From the NCBI RefSeq assembly GCF_031656215.1, contig NZ_CP134228.1, forward strand, positions 4,855,001-4,919,000: 64,000 bases of DNA. Reading direction: 5' to 3'. The stretch comes from Mesorhizobium koreense (lineage in GTDB: Bacteria > Pseudomonadota > Alphaproteobacteria > Rhizobiales > Rhizobiaceae). Under the pieces are notes generated by a model. It did not search any database, was not told the DNA's origin, and worked only from the letters and a program-made list of their open reading frames with translations. Positions within the stretch are counted from its first letter, which is position 1. The number at the start of each line of letters is the position of its first letter. A program made the position numbers and the translations under genes. Shown here piece by piece: positions 1-8,970 of this stretch.

Positions 1-531
1 CAGGTCGGCGGCGGTCGCTTCAGCTTTTACCGCATCGCGCGCCCAGATGCGGGCGCGGCGGATCGGGCGCACGAGACGCAGTGCCTCCAATTGCAGCCTC
101 GCCTGCACGCCGGCGCCGAAGATGGCAGCCGTTTCGGAATCCTCACGGCTCAGATGCTTCGCTGCGACCGCGCCGGCGGCTGCGGTGCGGACATCGGTGA
201 GATAGCCATTGTCGAGCAGCGCCGCTTCCAGAAGGCCGGTCCTGGCGGAGAGCAGCATCATCAGCCCGTTGACCGAAGGCAGGCCAATCTTCGGATTGTC
301 GAAGAAGCCGGGACTGATCTTGATGGCGAAGCTTTCCAGCCTCGGCACATAGGCCGTCTTTACGTCCACCTCGCCATTGGCCTCCTTAAGGTCGAGCCTC
401 AAGATCGGCGGCATGACTACCGCGCCGCCGGCGAGCGCGCGGAAAGCCTCCTCGACCACGGACACGGCGTCGGCGTCGAGCGGCACCAGCTTTCGCAACT
501 CTTTTTCGGTAAGGATCGTCACATCGGGCAT
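1..531 (-). CDS. eutC: EutC-like ornithine cyclodeaminase family protein (partial, runs off left edge)
   Basis: Read leftward from an ATG at 531, this gives 177 codons with no stop before the window edge, so the C-terminal part is missing. The protein starts MPDVTILTEKELRKLVPLDA and shows the ornithine cyclodeaminase/mu-crystallin pattern: YLTDVRTAAAGAVAA at residues 110-124, then the NAD(P)-binding loop FGAGVQA at 138-144. In ectoine and hydroxyectoine users EutC is one of the eut catabolic enzymes and sits next to EutB, as here, with only 9 bp between them. The exact reaction of EutC in hydroxyectoine breakdown is less settled than that of the downstream steps. The family call is firm; the EutC name rests on the neighbourhood (ehuBCDA, asnC-ssd-atf). 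Confidence 0.85.
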   Translation of the reverse strand, partial: MPDVTILTEKELRKLVPLDADAVSVVEEAFRALAGGAVVMPPILRLDLKEANGEVDVKTAYVPRLESFAIKISPGFFDNPKIGLPSVNGLMMLLSARTGLLEAALLDNGYLTDVRTAAAGAVAAKHLSREDSETAAIFGAGVQARLQLEALRLVRPIRRARIWARDAVKAEATAADL

Positions 532-540
532 GGCGTACCT

Positions 541-1515
541 TCAGGCTCTCGGCGTTTCGCCGTTGATGACACAGCGATGCAGGTCGGGCGCGATGTTCTT
601 GCCGCTGAGGATAATCGCTGTCGGCCCGGAGAGCTTCACCGAACCGTTAAGCAGCGCCGCGATACCAACTGCCGCCGCTCCTTCTATCACTTCGCCTTCG
701 GCCTCGTAGGCGAAGCGGATGCCGGCGGCAATGTCGTCCTCGCCGACCAAGACGCATTCATCGACATAGCGCTTCGTCATATCGAATGTATGCCGGTTTT
801 CCAGCCCGATGCCGCCGCCGAGCGAATCGGCAAGCGACGGCTCCTCGGGCACCTCGACCGGGCGACCGGCCTCCAAACTGGCCGCCATGGCAGGGCAGCT
901 TTTCGAGCCGACGCCGATGATGCGGGTTTGTGGGCTAAGCGTCTTCACGGCAAGCGCCACGCCGGAGATCAGGCCGCCGCCGGAAAGCGGAACCAGCACG
1001 GTTTCCAATTCTGGCGCATCTTCCATCACCTCCATGCCGAGCGTGCCCTGCCCGGCGATGACGGCTGCGTCGTCCATCGGCGAGACGCGCCTCAAACCTT
1101 CCGTCTTCTCCAGTTCCGAAGCGGCGCGTTCCGCTTCGTCCTGGCTCTTGCCGACGATGCGGATATCCGCGCCGAGCGCGCGGATCGCCTCGACCTTGTT
1201 CGAGGGCACCAGCGCCGACATACACACGACCGCGCGCGTGCCCGCCGCGATCGCCGCATGGGAGAGTGCCCGGCCGTGATTGCCGGTGGAGAAGGTGACG
1301 ACGCCTCGCGAATGTTCCTCTTCTGTGAGAGAAAGCACTGCATTTGTGGCGCCGCGCAGCTTGAAGCTGCCGGTCGTCTGGTGATGCTCGCATTTCAGAA
1401 GGACGGGTGTGCCGGCGATCCGCTCAAGCCCGGGTGAGCGCCGCATCGGGGTACGCAGCACGCGACCGGCGATCCGCCTGCGCGCCTCAAGAATGTCGGT
1501 GAACGCTATCGCCAT
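541..1515 (-). CDS. eutB: Hydroxyectoine utilization dehydratase EutB (threonine dehydratase-like)
   Basis: A 324-residue fold-type II PLP enzyme. The PLP-binding motif SFKLRGA has its lysine at about residue 52. A glycine-rich phosphate loop (PLSGGGLISG) follows near residue 170. It resembles serine/threonine dehydratases but stands directly upstream of eutC in an ectoine locus, which fits EutB, proposed to remove water or the hydroxyl function on the hydroxyectoine branch. The frame is open for 19 more codons upstream. I chose the ATG at 1515 because the protein then begins MAIAFTDILEARRRIAGRVL, where family members start. It is first gene of the leftward eut transcript and divergent from ehuB. 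Confidence 0.87.
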   Translation of the reverse strand: MAIAFTDILEARRRIAGRVLRTPMRRSPGLERIAGTPVLLKCEHHQTTGSFKLRGATNAVLSLTEEEHSRGVVTFSTGNHGRALSHAAIAAGTRAVVCMSALVPSNKVEAIRALGADIRIVGKSQDEAERAASELEKTEGLRRVSPMDDAAVIAGQGTLGMEVMEDAPELETVLVPLSGGGLISGVALAVKTLSPQTRIIGVGSKSCPAMAASLEAGRPVEVPEEPSLADSLGGGIGLENRHTFDMTKRYVDECVLVGEDDIAAGIRFAYEAEGEVIEGAAAVGIAALLNGSVKLSGPTAIILSGKNIAPDLHRCVINGETPRA

Positions 1516-1870
1516 GACTGAGGTCCGGACATGCGGAACGGCGGATGATCCGGGCGCCTCGGCGGCCGGCATTTTGCCATCTGATTGTGCTGCCGATACT
1601 ATGCCTTGGCAATGATAGTGGTTCTATCCAATCTGACCGGAACGGACAGCCGATCCTCCTGCCGTCCGGTCGATAAAAAGAGACATCCTCCCTCGACTCG
1701 GAGGCCGCTCTCCGCAACCCTGAGGGTAACAAAAACAACGATATGGGGAATATCCGGACTTCATGCTCATTGCAGCCGACAGGCATATCGGAATGTCTCG
1801 AACGGCGCTTTCGAAAGACCGGCCGACGCCGGCACATCATCTGCGGCAAGACCTCTGGAAGGATAGTCAA
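1516..1870. promoter_or_regulatory. Divergent eutB/ehuB intergenic control region
   Basis: This 355-bp spacer carries the promoters of both the leftward eut and rightward ehu transcripts. I see no gene in it. A short inverted repeat, GATAT-GGGGA-ATATC (1740-1754), is AT-rich and of Lrp/AsnC-site size. Since the locus encodes an AsnC/Lrp regulator, it is a candidate operator, but the match is too short to be sure. A purine-rich ribosome site (GGAAGG, 1857-1862) precedes the ehuB start. Confidence 0.45.
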
Positions 1871-2755
1871 ATGGGAAAGAAAACCAGCATCTCATTCACC
1901 AAACTGATGGTAAGCACCGTGGGCGCGCTCACGATCGCGGCTATGTCGGCAAGCGTCGCGGGCGCAGTGACGCTCAAGGACGTCCAGGACCGCGGCTATA
2001 TCCGCATCGCGGTGGCCAACGAGATTCCTTACGGCTACATGGACCCGAGCGGCGATGCCAAGGGTGCCGGACCCGACGTGGCGAGGGCCATCGTCGAGCA
2101 ACTCGGCATCAAGCCGGAGAACATCCAGTGGGTGGTGACGAACTTCTCCTCGCTCATCCCCGGCCTGCAGGCCAACCGCTTCGACATGACGGCATCCGAG
2201 ATGGCCATCCGTCCGGAACGCTGCCAGAAGGTTGCCTACACCGAGCCCAACACCTCCTATGGCGAAGGTCTGCTCGTGGTGAAAGGTGATCCGAAGGGCC
2301 TCCACACCTATTCCGACTTCAAGAAGGACGGGCTGAAGGTGGCGGTCATGGCGGGCGCCGACCAGCTCAACATGATGCAGAAGCTCGGCGTGCCGGAAGC
2401 GAATATCGTCACCATAGCCTCGAACGCCGATGCAATCTCCACCGTCTCGACCGGCCGCGCCGACGCCTATGCGGCGACGGGCCTGACGGCCAGCGAACTG
2501 GCCAAGAAGAGCGACAAGGTCGCGCTGGCGCCGGACTTCACCGATCCCGTGATCGACGGCAAGGAGGCGCGGAGCTGGGGCGGCTTCAACTTCAACAAGG
2601 ACTCCGCCGATCTGCGCGACAAGTTCAATGAGGCGCTTGTGAAGTTCAAGAAGACCGACGAGTGGAAGAAGATCCTCGAGAGCTACGGCTTCACCCCTGC
2701 CGACATCAAGGGCTCCACCGAAAAGACAACCGAAGAGCTCTGCTCGGAAAAATAA
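1871..2755 (+). CDS. ehuB: Ectoine/hydroxyectoine ABC transporter substrate-binding protein EhuB
   Basis: This 294-residue periplasmic protein of the polar amino-acid binding family is the high-affinity receptor of the Ehu importer. A signal peptide is clear: KK at the start, a hydrophobic stretch (GALTIAAMSASVAGA), then the mature protein from about TLKDVQD. Family features include IAVANEIPYGYMD early in the mature part, SLIPGLQANRFDM, and the conserved cysteine in AIRPERCQKVAYTEP, which probably pairs with the C-terminal LCSEK cysteine. The frame is open further upstream, but the ATG at 1871 has a ribosome site and a proper signal sequence. It leads the ehuBCDA operon; identity as EhuB is supported by the flanking eut and asnC-ssd-atf genes. 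Confidence 0.9.
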   Translation: MGKKTSISFTKLMVSTVGALTIAAMSASVAGAVTLKDVQDRGYIRIAVANEIPYGYMDPSGDAKGAGPDVARAIVEQLGIKPENIQWVVTNFSSLIPGLQANRFDMTASEMAIRPERCQKVAYTEPNTSYGEGLLVVKGDPKGLHTYSDFKKDGLKVAVMAGADQLNMMQKLGVPEANIVTIASNADAISTVSTGRADAYAATGLTASELAKKSDKVALAPDFTDPVIDGKEARSWGGFNFNKDSADLRDKFNEALVKFKKTDEWKKILESYGFTPADIKGSTEKTTEELCSEK

Positions 2756-2764
2756 GGAAGTGTG

Positions 2765-2790
2765 GGGCGGCGCGGGAATTCGCGCCGCCC
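2765..2790 (+). other. Stem-loop between ehuB and ehuC
   Basis: A perfect 10-bp stem (2765-2774 with 2781-2790) closes a six-base loop, 9 nt after the ehuB stop, followed by TTCTTC rather than a solid T-run. In ABC operons such intercistronic hairpins often protect the upstream binding-protein mRNA and give partial read-through, so that the receptor exceeds the permeases. That role is inferred here. Confidence 0.6.
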
Positions 2791-2890
2791 TTCTTCAAAC
2801 AGGCCGGTAGTGCAGCTTGCGCCGCGCGGGCCATGTCTTCCTGCCGCGCCATCGTATCCGTTATCCTGGTGAACAGGGGATGATTCACCG

Positions 2891-3562
2891 ATGGAATGGA
2901 GTGAATACCTCAAGCCGCTGATGCAGGGCGCGTGGATCACCGTCCAGCTCACCGTCTATTCGACCATCCTCGGGGCCATCTGTGCCTTTGCCTTCGGCAT
3001 CGGCAAGCTGTCGTCCAACTGGGCGATCAAGGGCTTCGCAATCGCCTATATCGAGATTTTCCGCGGCACCTCGCTTCTGGTGCAGCTTTTCTGGCTCTAT
3101 TTCGCGCTGCCGATCGCGGGCGACGCCATCGGCATCAATCTGCGCCTGCCGCCGGTCGCCGCCGGCGTGCTGGCGCTAGGCCTCAATATCGGCGCCTATG
3201 GGGCTGAGGTGGTGCGCGGCGCCATCCAGTCCGTCCGCTACAGCCAGTACGAGGCGGCCAAGGCACTCAATTTCTCGCCGCGCCAGGCGCTCTGGCGCAT
3301 CGCCCTGCCGCAGGCCATTCCCGAAATGATGCCGGCCTTCGGCAATCTCGCGGTGCAGAATTTGAAGGATACGGCGCTCGCCTCGCTGATCAGTCTCGGC
3401 GACCTCGCCTTCGTCGCGGAACGCATCCGCAATTTCACGCAAGACAGCACGACCATCTATACGATGATCCTGTTCATGTATTTCGGCATGGCGCTCGTCA
3501 TCGCGGGGTTCATGCATCTGCTTGAACGTGCTGTCGGGCGCTGGCGTACCGTGGGGCATTGA
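2891..3562 (+). CDS. ehuC: Ectoine/hydroxyectoine ABC transporter permease EhuC
   Basis: A 223-residue inner-membrane permease of the His/Glu/Gln/Arg type, with about five membrane segments. The EAA loop that contacts the ATPase reads YEAAKALNFSPRQALWRIAL around residues 118-137. It pairs with EhuD to form the channel of the Ehu importer. The gene begins 135 bp after ehuB, past the hairpin, and ends only 3 bp before ehuD starts, so the two are made together. Confidence 0.88.
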   Translation: MEWSEYLKPLMQGAWITVQLTVYSTILGAICAFAFGIGKLSSNWAIKGFAIAYIEIFRGTSLLVQLFWLYFALPIAGDAIGINLRLPPVAAGVLALGLNIGAYGAEVVRGAIQSVRYSQYEAAKALNFSPRQALWRIALPQAIPEMMPAFGNLAVQNLKDTALASLISLGDLAFVAERIRNFTQDSTTIYTMILFMYFGMALVIAGFMHLLERAVGRWRTVGH

Positions 3563-3565
3563 GCG

Positions 3566-4261
3566 ATGCTGTTCGGTTTTGCATGGGACACTTCGCATGG
3601 CGAACTCGCCTTCGCCATTTCCATCCTGCCTATCCTGCTCATGGGGCTGGTGGTGACGATCGAAGCCTCCATCGCCGGCTTCGCGGTCGCCATGGTGCTC
3701 GGCCTGGTCTTCGCCATCCTGAAAGGCGTGCCTTCGCGCCTCGTCTCATGGCCGACGACGCTGATCATGGAGTTCTTCCGCGATACGCCGCTTCTGGTGC
3801 AGCTTTTCTTCCTCTATTACGTGCTTGCCGATTACGGCGTCATCCTGCCGGCTTTCCTTACCGGCTGCCTGGCGCTCGGCGTGCAGTACAGCGCTTATAT
3901 GGCGGAAGTTTACCGGGCTGGCATCGAAGCGGTGCCGATCGGGCAGCGCGAGGCGGCCAGAGCGCTCGATTTCTCCGCCCGGCGCACCTTCACGCACATC
4001 ATCCTGCCCCAGGCCATACCGCGCGTGGTTCCCGCGCTCGGTAATTACCTGGTCTCCATCATGAAGGACGTGCCGGTGCTCTCCGTAGTGACGGTGCTGG
4101 AAATGCTCGGCGTCGCCAAGATCATCGGCGACCAGACTTTCGATTATCTCGTGCCGCTGACGATGGTCGGTGGAATCTATCTGATCCTGACGATCGTCTG
4201 CTCGGGCGTCGTTCGCTATGTCGACATGAGGCTTCCGAAAACCGGGATACCGCTCAAATGA
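3566..4261 (+). CDS. ehuD: Ectoine/hydroxyectoine ABC transporter permease EhuD
   Basis: A 231-residue second permease of the importer, paralogous to EhuC: both contain an [11 protein letters not shown] / FRGTSLLVQL segment and an EAA loop ([20 protein letters not shown] here). Membrane helices lie near the N-terminus and at the C-terminal end. Its stop overlaps the ATG of ehuA by 4 bp (ATGA), a sign of translational coupling. Confidence 0.88.
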   Translation: MLFGFAWDTSHGELAFAISILPILLMGLVVTIEASIAGFAVAMVLGLVFAILKGVPSRLVSWPTTLIMEFFRDTPLLVQLFFLYYVLADYGVILPAFLTGCLALGVQYSAYMAEVYRAGIEAVPIGQREAARALDFSARRTFTHIILPQAIPRVVPALGNYLVSIMKDVPVLSVVTVLEMLGVAKIIGDQTFDYLVPLTMVGGIYLILTIVCSGVVRYVDMRLPKTGIPLK

Positions 4262-5031
4262 CCGAACCCATCATCAAGTTCGACAAGGTGGTGAAGAAAT
4301 ACGGCACCCATGTCGTGCTGGACGAACTGGATTTCGACGTGAAGCCCGGCGAGAAGGTCACCATCATCGGGCCTTCGGGGTCGGGCAAATCGACCGTGCT
4401 GCGCATCCTGATGACGCTGGAGGAGATCTCAAGCGGCGTAATCCACGTAGACGGTGATCCGCTGTGGCACGAGGAGCGGAACGGCAGCTTGCAGCCGGCG
4501 TCGGAGGCGCATCTGAAGAAGATGCGCGCCAAGCTCGGCATGGTATTCCAGCAATTCAACCTCTTTCCGCATATGAGCGTGATGCGCAACATCACCGAAG
4601 CGCCGATCAACGTCCTGAAACTGCCGAAGGCGGAAGCGCGCGACCGCGCCGAACAGCTCCTCAAGATGGTCGGACTGACCGAGCACGCACACAAATTCCC
4701 CTCGCAGCTCTCCGGCGGCCAGCAGCAGCGCGTCGGCATCGCACGCGCGCTCGCCATGCGGCCGAAGATCATGCTCTTCGACGAGCCGACCTCGGCACTC
4801 GATCCGGAACTGGTCGGCGAGGTGCTGAACGTCATCGGCAGCCTCGCGGCGGAGCACGACCTGACCATGCTCCTTGTGACGCACGAAATGCGCTTCGCGC
4901 GCGAGGTCTCAGACCGTATCTGCTTCTTCGACCGCGGCCGGATCAGGGAGCAGGGCACGCCCGAAGAAATCTTCACCAACCCGAAGGAGGAGCGAACGCG
5001 CGGTTTCCTCAAGGCCGTCCTGGAAGGCTGA
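4258..5031 (+). CDS. ehuA: Ectoine/hydroxyectoine ABC transporter ATP-binding protein EhuA
   Basis: A 257-residue ATPase powering the Ehu importer at the inner face of the membrane. Walker [10 protein letters not shown] lies at residues 39-47, the signature [16 protein letters not shown] near 155-170, Walker [13 protein letters not shown] follows, and the switch histidine is in LLVTHEM. Length and motifs are those of polar amino-acid ABC ATPases. It is the last gene of ehuBCDA; a short hairpin (GCAGGA/TCCTGC, 5057-5073) follows its stop and may attenuate read-through into asnC. Confidence 0.9.
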   Translation: MTEPIIKFDKVVKKYGTHVVLDELDFDVKPGEKVTIIGPSGSGKSTVLRILMTLEEISSGVIHVDGDPLWHEERNGSLQPASEAHLKKMRAKLGMVFQQFNLFPHMSVMRNITEAPINVLKLPKAEARDRAEQLLKMVGLTEHAHKFPSQLSGGQQQRVGIARALAMRPKIMLFDEPTSALDPELVGEVLNVIGSLAAEHDLTMLLVTHEMRFAREVSDRICFFDRGRIREQGTPEEIFTNPKEERTRGFLKAVLEG

Positions 5032-5185
5032 CGATCGGTTCAGGCTATCAGGGGTCGCAGGAGCGTTTCCTGCCTGACCGTGAGCGAGAATGTCGTTCGC
5101 GCGTTTTTGTTTGCCGGAAAATCTGGACGCAGCCGTCGCCGACGTTCTAAACTTGCCCCGTCTATCGAGAGGGGCCCGGACCGGC

Positions 5186-5683
5186 TTGACCAAAACCAGA
5201 TCCGAGACACCGAGACTCGATGCGCGGGACATCAAGATCCTAGCCATCCTGCAGCGTGAAGGAAGAATTCCGAAGGCGGCGCTCGCCGAGCGCGTCAATT
5301 TGTCGGCTACACCGTGCTGGGAGCGGCTGCGGCGGCTCGAGGAAGCCGGCATCATTCAGAGCTACGGCGCGCAAATCTCGCTGAAGGCGTTCGGACCGGT
5401 GGCGATCGTGTTCGTGGAGATCGAGATCGAGAGCCATCGCAGCGAGGATTTCTCCCGCTTCGAACACGCCGTCGCACGCATTCCCGAGATCGTCGAATGC
5501 TGGGCGGTCGGCGGCGGCATCGATTATCTGTGCAAGGTGGTCGTACGCAACCTCACCGACTATCAGGCGCTGATCGAAAGGATGCTGGGCGATCAGGTGG
5601 GCATCCGCCGCTATTATTCCTACGTCGTCACCTCGGCCGTTAAGAACGAGCCCATGCCCGTCAACCTGCTCGTCCAGCCGTAG
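5186..5683 (+). CDS. asnC: AsnC/Lrp-type regulator of ectoine catabolism
   Basis: A 165-residue Lrp/AsnC transcription factor. The N-terminal helix-turn-helix spans IPKAALAERVNLSATPCWER; the C-terminal RAM ligand-binding domain covers the rest, including EIVECWAVGGGIDYL. The order asnC-ssd-atf matches hydroxyectoine loci of marine alphaproteobacteria, and the gene equals doeX of Halomonas by position and family. I chose the TTG at 5186: GAGAGGGG lies 11 nt upstream and the protein then begins (M)TKTRSETPRLDARDIKIL. Longer starts at 5090 would add 32 residues of unlike composition. It probably senses ectoine breakdown intermediates and controls the divergent promoters at 1516-1870; this is inferred. 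Confidence 0.85.
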   Translation: MTKTRSETPRLDARDIKILAILQREGRIPKAALAERVNLSATPCWERLRRLEEAGIIQSYGAQISLKAFGPVAIVFVEIEIESHRSEDFSRFEHAVARIPEIVECWAVGGGIDYLCKVVVRNLTDYQALIERMLGDQVGIRRYYSYVVTSAVKNEPMPVNLLVQP

Positions 5684-5684
5684 A

Positions 5685-5723
5685 GCGAGTTTGGTCTGAC
5701 GGGAACTGCCAGACAAAACTCGC
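5685..5723. repeat. Palindrome directly after the asnC stop codon
   Basis: An imperfect inverted repeat: 5685-5700 pairs with 5708-5723 (14 of 16 positions) around a 7-base loop. It begins inside the string TAGAGC that also contains the asnC stop codon, the same border sequence seen at the repeat between gcrA and its neighbour. No T-tract follows, so a terminator role is uncertain. Confidence 0.6.
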
Positions 5724-5860
5724 CCTCGCATAGACGATCCTTTCGGCGCCACTGCCGGAAACAGTTCATCCATCGGTTTTCACAGCCGAGTTTGGCGAAC
5801 GCCTCTCCTCGCGCCCCGCTATTGTCGTGGCTAGGAAATTCATCCGTCACGACGCGTGCC

Positions 5861-7360
5861 ATGGCGAAAACAGCAAGTTTGAGAGACAGGATTCCCGGTC
5901 CGGGCGGCGATCTCGCCGACACGAAGCTCTTCTGCGCCGCCTCCTTCATCGACGGCGAGCGGATCGGCATCGATGCCGCCGGTCACGCCGCGATCGCCGT
6001 CACCGATCCGGCGACGGGAGCGGTAATCGGCTCGATCCCGGCACTCTCCGCCGCGGAATCACGGGCGGCTGTCGACGCCGCCTCCGCTGCCTTTCCCGGC
6101 TGGGCAGCACTGCTGCCGCAGGATCGCTCGGCCGTCCTGCGCAAATGGTTCACGCTGATCGCAGAGGCGCGCGAGGATCTGGCGCGGATCATGACGCTCG
6201 AACAGGGCAAGCCGATCTCCGAGGCGCGCGGCGAGATCGACTACGCCGCCTCCTTCGTCGAATACTACGCCGAGGAAGCGAGGCGCGCGAATATAGAGAG
6301 CGTGACGTCGCATCTGCCCGATGCGGAAGTGGAATTGTGGCGCGAGCCGGCGGGTGTCGCCGCGCTCATCACGCCATGGAATTTCCCGGCCGCGATGCTG
6401 ACACGCAAGGCGGCTGCAGCGCTCGCCGCCGGCTGCACATGCGTCGCGCACCCCTCCGCCGAGACGCCTTTCTCCGCGACCGCTCTTGCGCTTCTGGCCG
6501 AGCGCGCCGGCATGCCGCGCGGCGTCTTCAATATCGTCACCGGCCATGCGCCGGAGATCGTCAAGCCATGGACGGAGGACGAGCGCGTGCGCGTGCTCTC
6601 CTTCACCGGCTCGACCGAGATCGGACGGCTGCTCTTCCGCCAGTCGGCGGACACGGTGAAAAGGCTGGTGCTGGAACTCGGCGGGCTCGCGCCCTTCATC
6701 GTCTTCGCCGACGCCGATCTCGACCAGGCAGTCGAGGAGGCAATCAAGGCCAAATTCGCCACCAGCGGCCAGGATTGCCTCGGCGCCAACCGCTTCTTCG
6801 TCGAGCGACCTGTCTATGACGCCTTCTCGATCCGCTTCGCCGAGGCAACCGCCAAGCTCAGCGTCGGCCGAGGCATGGACGATCCCGATATCGGCCCGCT
6901 GATGAACGAGCGCGCGGTGGCGAAGCAGCGCGAACAGGTCGAGGACGCGCTTAAGAAAGGCGCGCGCTGCCTCACCGGCGGCAAGGGACATTCCGCCGGT
7001 CCGCTCTTCTTCGAGCCGACCGTGCTCGCCGACGTCCCGCCAGACGCGCTGATCATGCATGAGGAGACGTTCGGGCCGGTGGCGGCGATCGCTCCGTTCG
7101 ACAGCGAGGAGGAGGTGCTGAAGCGCGCCAACGACACCGAATACGGGCTCGTCGCCTATCTCCACACCAACGATCCGCGGCGCATCTACCGCGCCAGCCG
7201 GGCGCTGCAATACGGCATGGTCGCGGTCAACCGCACCAAGGTCACCGGCGCTCCCATCCCCTTCGGCGGCATGAAGCAATCCGGCCTCGGCCGCGAGGGC
7301 GCGCGGCTCGGCATGGAGGCCTTCACGGAGGTCAAATATGTCTGCCGCGACTGGCGCTGA
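5861..7360 (+). CDS. doeC: Semialdehyde dehydrogenase of ectoine breakdown (Ssd/DoeC)
   Basis: A 499-residue NAD(P)-dependent aldehyde dehydrogenase. Recognisable parts are PWNFPAAMLTRKAA for cofactor binding, FTGSTEIGRLL, the general base glutamate in LELGG (about 272) and the catalytic cysteine in SGQDCLG (about 306). The family matches succinate-semialdehyde dehydrogenase. In ectoine users this gene (ssd, doeC) oxidises aspartate semialdehyde made by the next gene's transaminase, yielding aspartate. The ATG at 5861 is chosen over an in-frame start at 5792 because the latter adds a tail not seen in the family. The 31-bp gap to atf suggests co-transcription. Confidence 0.86.
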   Translation: MAKTASLRDRIPGPGGDLADTKLFCAASFIDGERIGIDAAGHAAIAVTDPATGAVIGSIPALSAAESRAAVDAASAAFPGWAALLPQDRSAVLRKWFTLIAEAREDLARIMTLEQGKPISEARGEIDYAASFVEYYAEEARRANIESVTSHLPDAEVELWREPAGVAALITPWNFPAAMLTRKAAAALAAGCTCVAHPSAETPFSATALALLAERAGMPRGVFNIVTGHAPEIVKPWTEDERVRVLSFTGSTEIGRLLFRQSADTVKRLVLELGGLAPFIVFADADLDQAVEEAIKAKFATSGQDCLGANRFFVERPVYDAFSIRFAEATAKLSVGRGMDDPDIGPLMNERAVAKQREQVEDALKKGARCLTGGKGHSAGPLFFEPTVLADVPPDALIMHEETFGPVAAIAPFDSEEEVLKRANDTEYGLVAYLHTNDPRRIYRASRALQYGMVAVNRTKVTGAPIPFGGMKQSGLGREGARLGMEAFTEVKYVCRDWR

Positions 7361-7391
7361 AAAGATTTCAAATACCTGAAAGGACAAGCCA

Positions 7392-8762
7392 ATGCTTACC
7401 AACGATCAACTCGGCAAATGGGACAGGGAAAACTTCTTCCATCCCTCGACGCATCTCGCGCAGCATGCGCGCGGCGAGACGCCGACACGCGTCATGACCG
7501 GCGGCTCGGGCGTCTATATCGAGGATCGCAACGGCACGCGGCTTCTCGACGCCTTCGCCGGCCTTTATTGCGTCAACGCCGGCTACGGCCGTACCGAGAT
7601 TACTGACGCCATCGCCAAGCAGGCGAAGGAACTCGCCTACTACCATTCCTATGTCGGCACCGGGACGGAAGCCTCCATCACGCTTGCAAAGATGGTGCTG
7701 GAGCGTGCGCCGAAGAACATGTCGAAGGTCTATTTCGGCCTCGGCGGCTCCGACGCCAACGAGACCAACGTCAAGCTCGTCTGGTACTACAACAACATCA
7801 TCGGCCGGCCGCAGAAGAAGAAGATCATCTCGCGCTGGCGCGGCTACCACGGCTCCGGCCTGATGACCGGCTCGCTGACGGGGCTCGAACTCTACCACAA
7901 GAAGTTCGACCTGCCCTTCCCGCAGGTGAAGCATACCGAGGCCCCCTATTATTACCGCCGTGCCGACCGCTCGATGAGCGAGGAGCAGTTCTCCGAACAT
8001 TGTGCGGCCGAGCTTGAAAAGCTGATCCAGGCCGAAGGGCCGGACACGGTCGCCGCCTTCATCGGCGAGCCGGCGCTCGGCACTGGCGGCATCGTACCGG
8101 CGCCGAAGGGCTATTGGGCGGCAATCCAGAAGGTGCTGAAGAAGCATGACATTCTTCTGATCGCCGACGAGGTGGTCACCGGCTTTGGGCGTCTCGGCTC
8201 CATGTTCGGTTCGGACCATTACGGGATCGAGGCCGACATCATCACCATCGCCAAGGGCCTGACCTCGGCATACGCGCCGCTCTCCGGCTCGATCGTGTCG
8301 GAGAAGATGTGGAAGGTTCTGGAAAAGGGCACGGACGAGAACGGCGCCATCGGCCATGGCTGGACCTATTCGGCACATCCGATCTGCGCGGCGGCGGGCG
8401 TCGCCAATCTGAAGGTGATCGACGAACTCGGCCTCGTGAAGAACGCAGGCGAGACCGGCGCCTACTTCAACAAGGCCATGAAGGACGCGCTCGGCGGCCA
8501 CGCCAATGTCGGCGACGTGCGCGGCGAAGGGCTGCTCAACGCCGTCGAGTTCGTCGAGGACAAGGACGACCGCAAATTCTTCGACCCGGCGAAGAAGATC
8601 GGCCCGCTGGTATCGGCGGCGCTGCTACGGCTCGGCATCATCGGACGCGCCATGCCGCAGGGCGACATTCTGGGCTTCGCGCCGCCGCTTTGCCTGACAC
8701 GCGAGGAAGCGGACAAGATCGTCGACGGGACAAAGAAGGCGGTAGCCGAAGTGCTCGGCTAG
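7392..8762 (+). CDS. doeD: Diaminobutyrate transaminase-type class III aminotransferase (Atf/DoeD)
   Basis: A 456-residue class III PLP aminotransferase. The Schiff-base lysine is in ITIAKGLTSAYAPL (K288), preceded by the cofactor-binding aspartate in LLIADEVVTGFGR. The family includes omega-amino acid:pyruvate aminotransferases; by position after asnC-ssd it should convert L-2,4-diaminobutyrate to aspartate semialdehyde in ectoine degradation. It begins 31 bp after ssd and is followed by a strong hairpin, so it closes the unit. A broader omega-transaminase specificity cannot be excluded from sequence. Confidence 0.86.
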   Translation: MLTNDQLGKWDRENFFHPSTHLAQHARGETPTRVMTGGSGVYIEDRNGTRLLDAFAGLYCVNAGYGRTEITDAIAKQAKELAYYHSYVGTGTEASITLAKMVLERAPKNMSKVYFGLGGSDANETNVKLVWYYNNIIGRPQKKKIISRWRGYHGSGLMTGSLTGLELYHKKFDLPFPQVKHTEAPYYYRRADRSMSEEQFSEHCAAELEKLIQAEGPDTVAAFIGEPALGTGGIVPAPKGYWAAIQKVLKKHDILLIADEVVTGFGRLGSMFGSDHYGIEADIITIAKGLTSAYAPLSGSIVSEKMWKVLEKGTDENGAIGHGWTYSAHPICAAAGVANLKVIDELGLVKNAGETGAYFNKAMKDALGGHANVGDVRGEGLLNAVEFVEDKDDRKFFDPAKKIGPLVSAALLRLGIIGRAMPQGDILGFAPPLCLTREEADKIVDGTKKAVAEVLG

Positions 8763-8785
8763 GCAACCGATAGATTCCAGGGACC

Positions 8786-8819
8786 GACGGCGCGGCGGAC
8801 AGAACTCCGCCGCGCCGTC
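8786..8819 (+). terminator. Strong hairpin ending the ectoine transcript
   Basis: A perfect 14-bp GC-rich stem (8786-8799 with 8806-8819) and a six-base loop stand 23 bp past the doeD stop. The following bases CTGCTGTTC hold few T residues, so termination may be weak or the hairpin may act in mRNA stability. Confidence 0.65.
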
Positions 8820-8934
8820 CTGCTGTTCTGACGATCCTTATCGCGACGACCGTCAGCATCACAGCGGAAATGCCGGGCAAGCTTGTCGTACGCTGCCCGC
8901 TGGCGGTCCGGCGAAAGATTCACCGGACACGCGC

Positions 8935-8963
8935 TTGACAGGCTCATCGGCCGCCGCTTAACT
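8935..8963 (+). promoter_or_regulatory. Candidate promoter of the gntR-tetronate operon
   Basis: A consensus -35 box TTGACA (8935-8940), a 17-base spacer and a weak -10 box TTAACT (8958-8963) precede the regulator gene. Transcription would start near 8970, which puts the FadR-type operator immediately downstream. Confidence 0.5.
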
Positions 8964-8970
8964 CAACTGG

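Noticed and set aside
91-1437. Long rightward open frame (448 codons) opposite eutB-eutC
   Set aside because: It is antisense to two well-recognised enzymes, has no family similarity and is typical of GC-rich shadow frames.
6059-7402. Leftward 447-codon frame opposite the aldehyde dehydrogenase
   Set aside because: Antisense shadow; the sense strand has all aldehyde dehydrogenase motifs.
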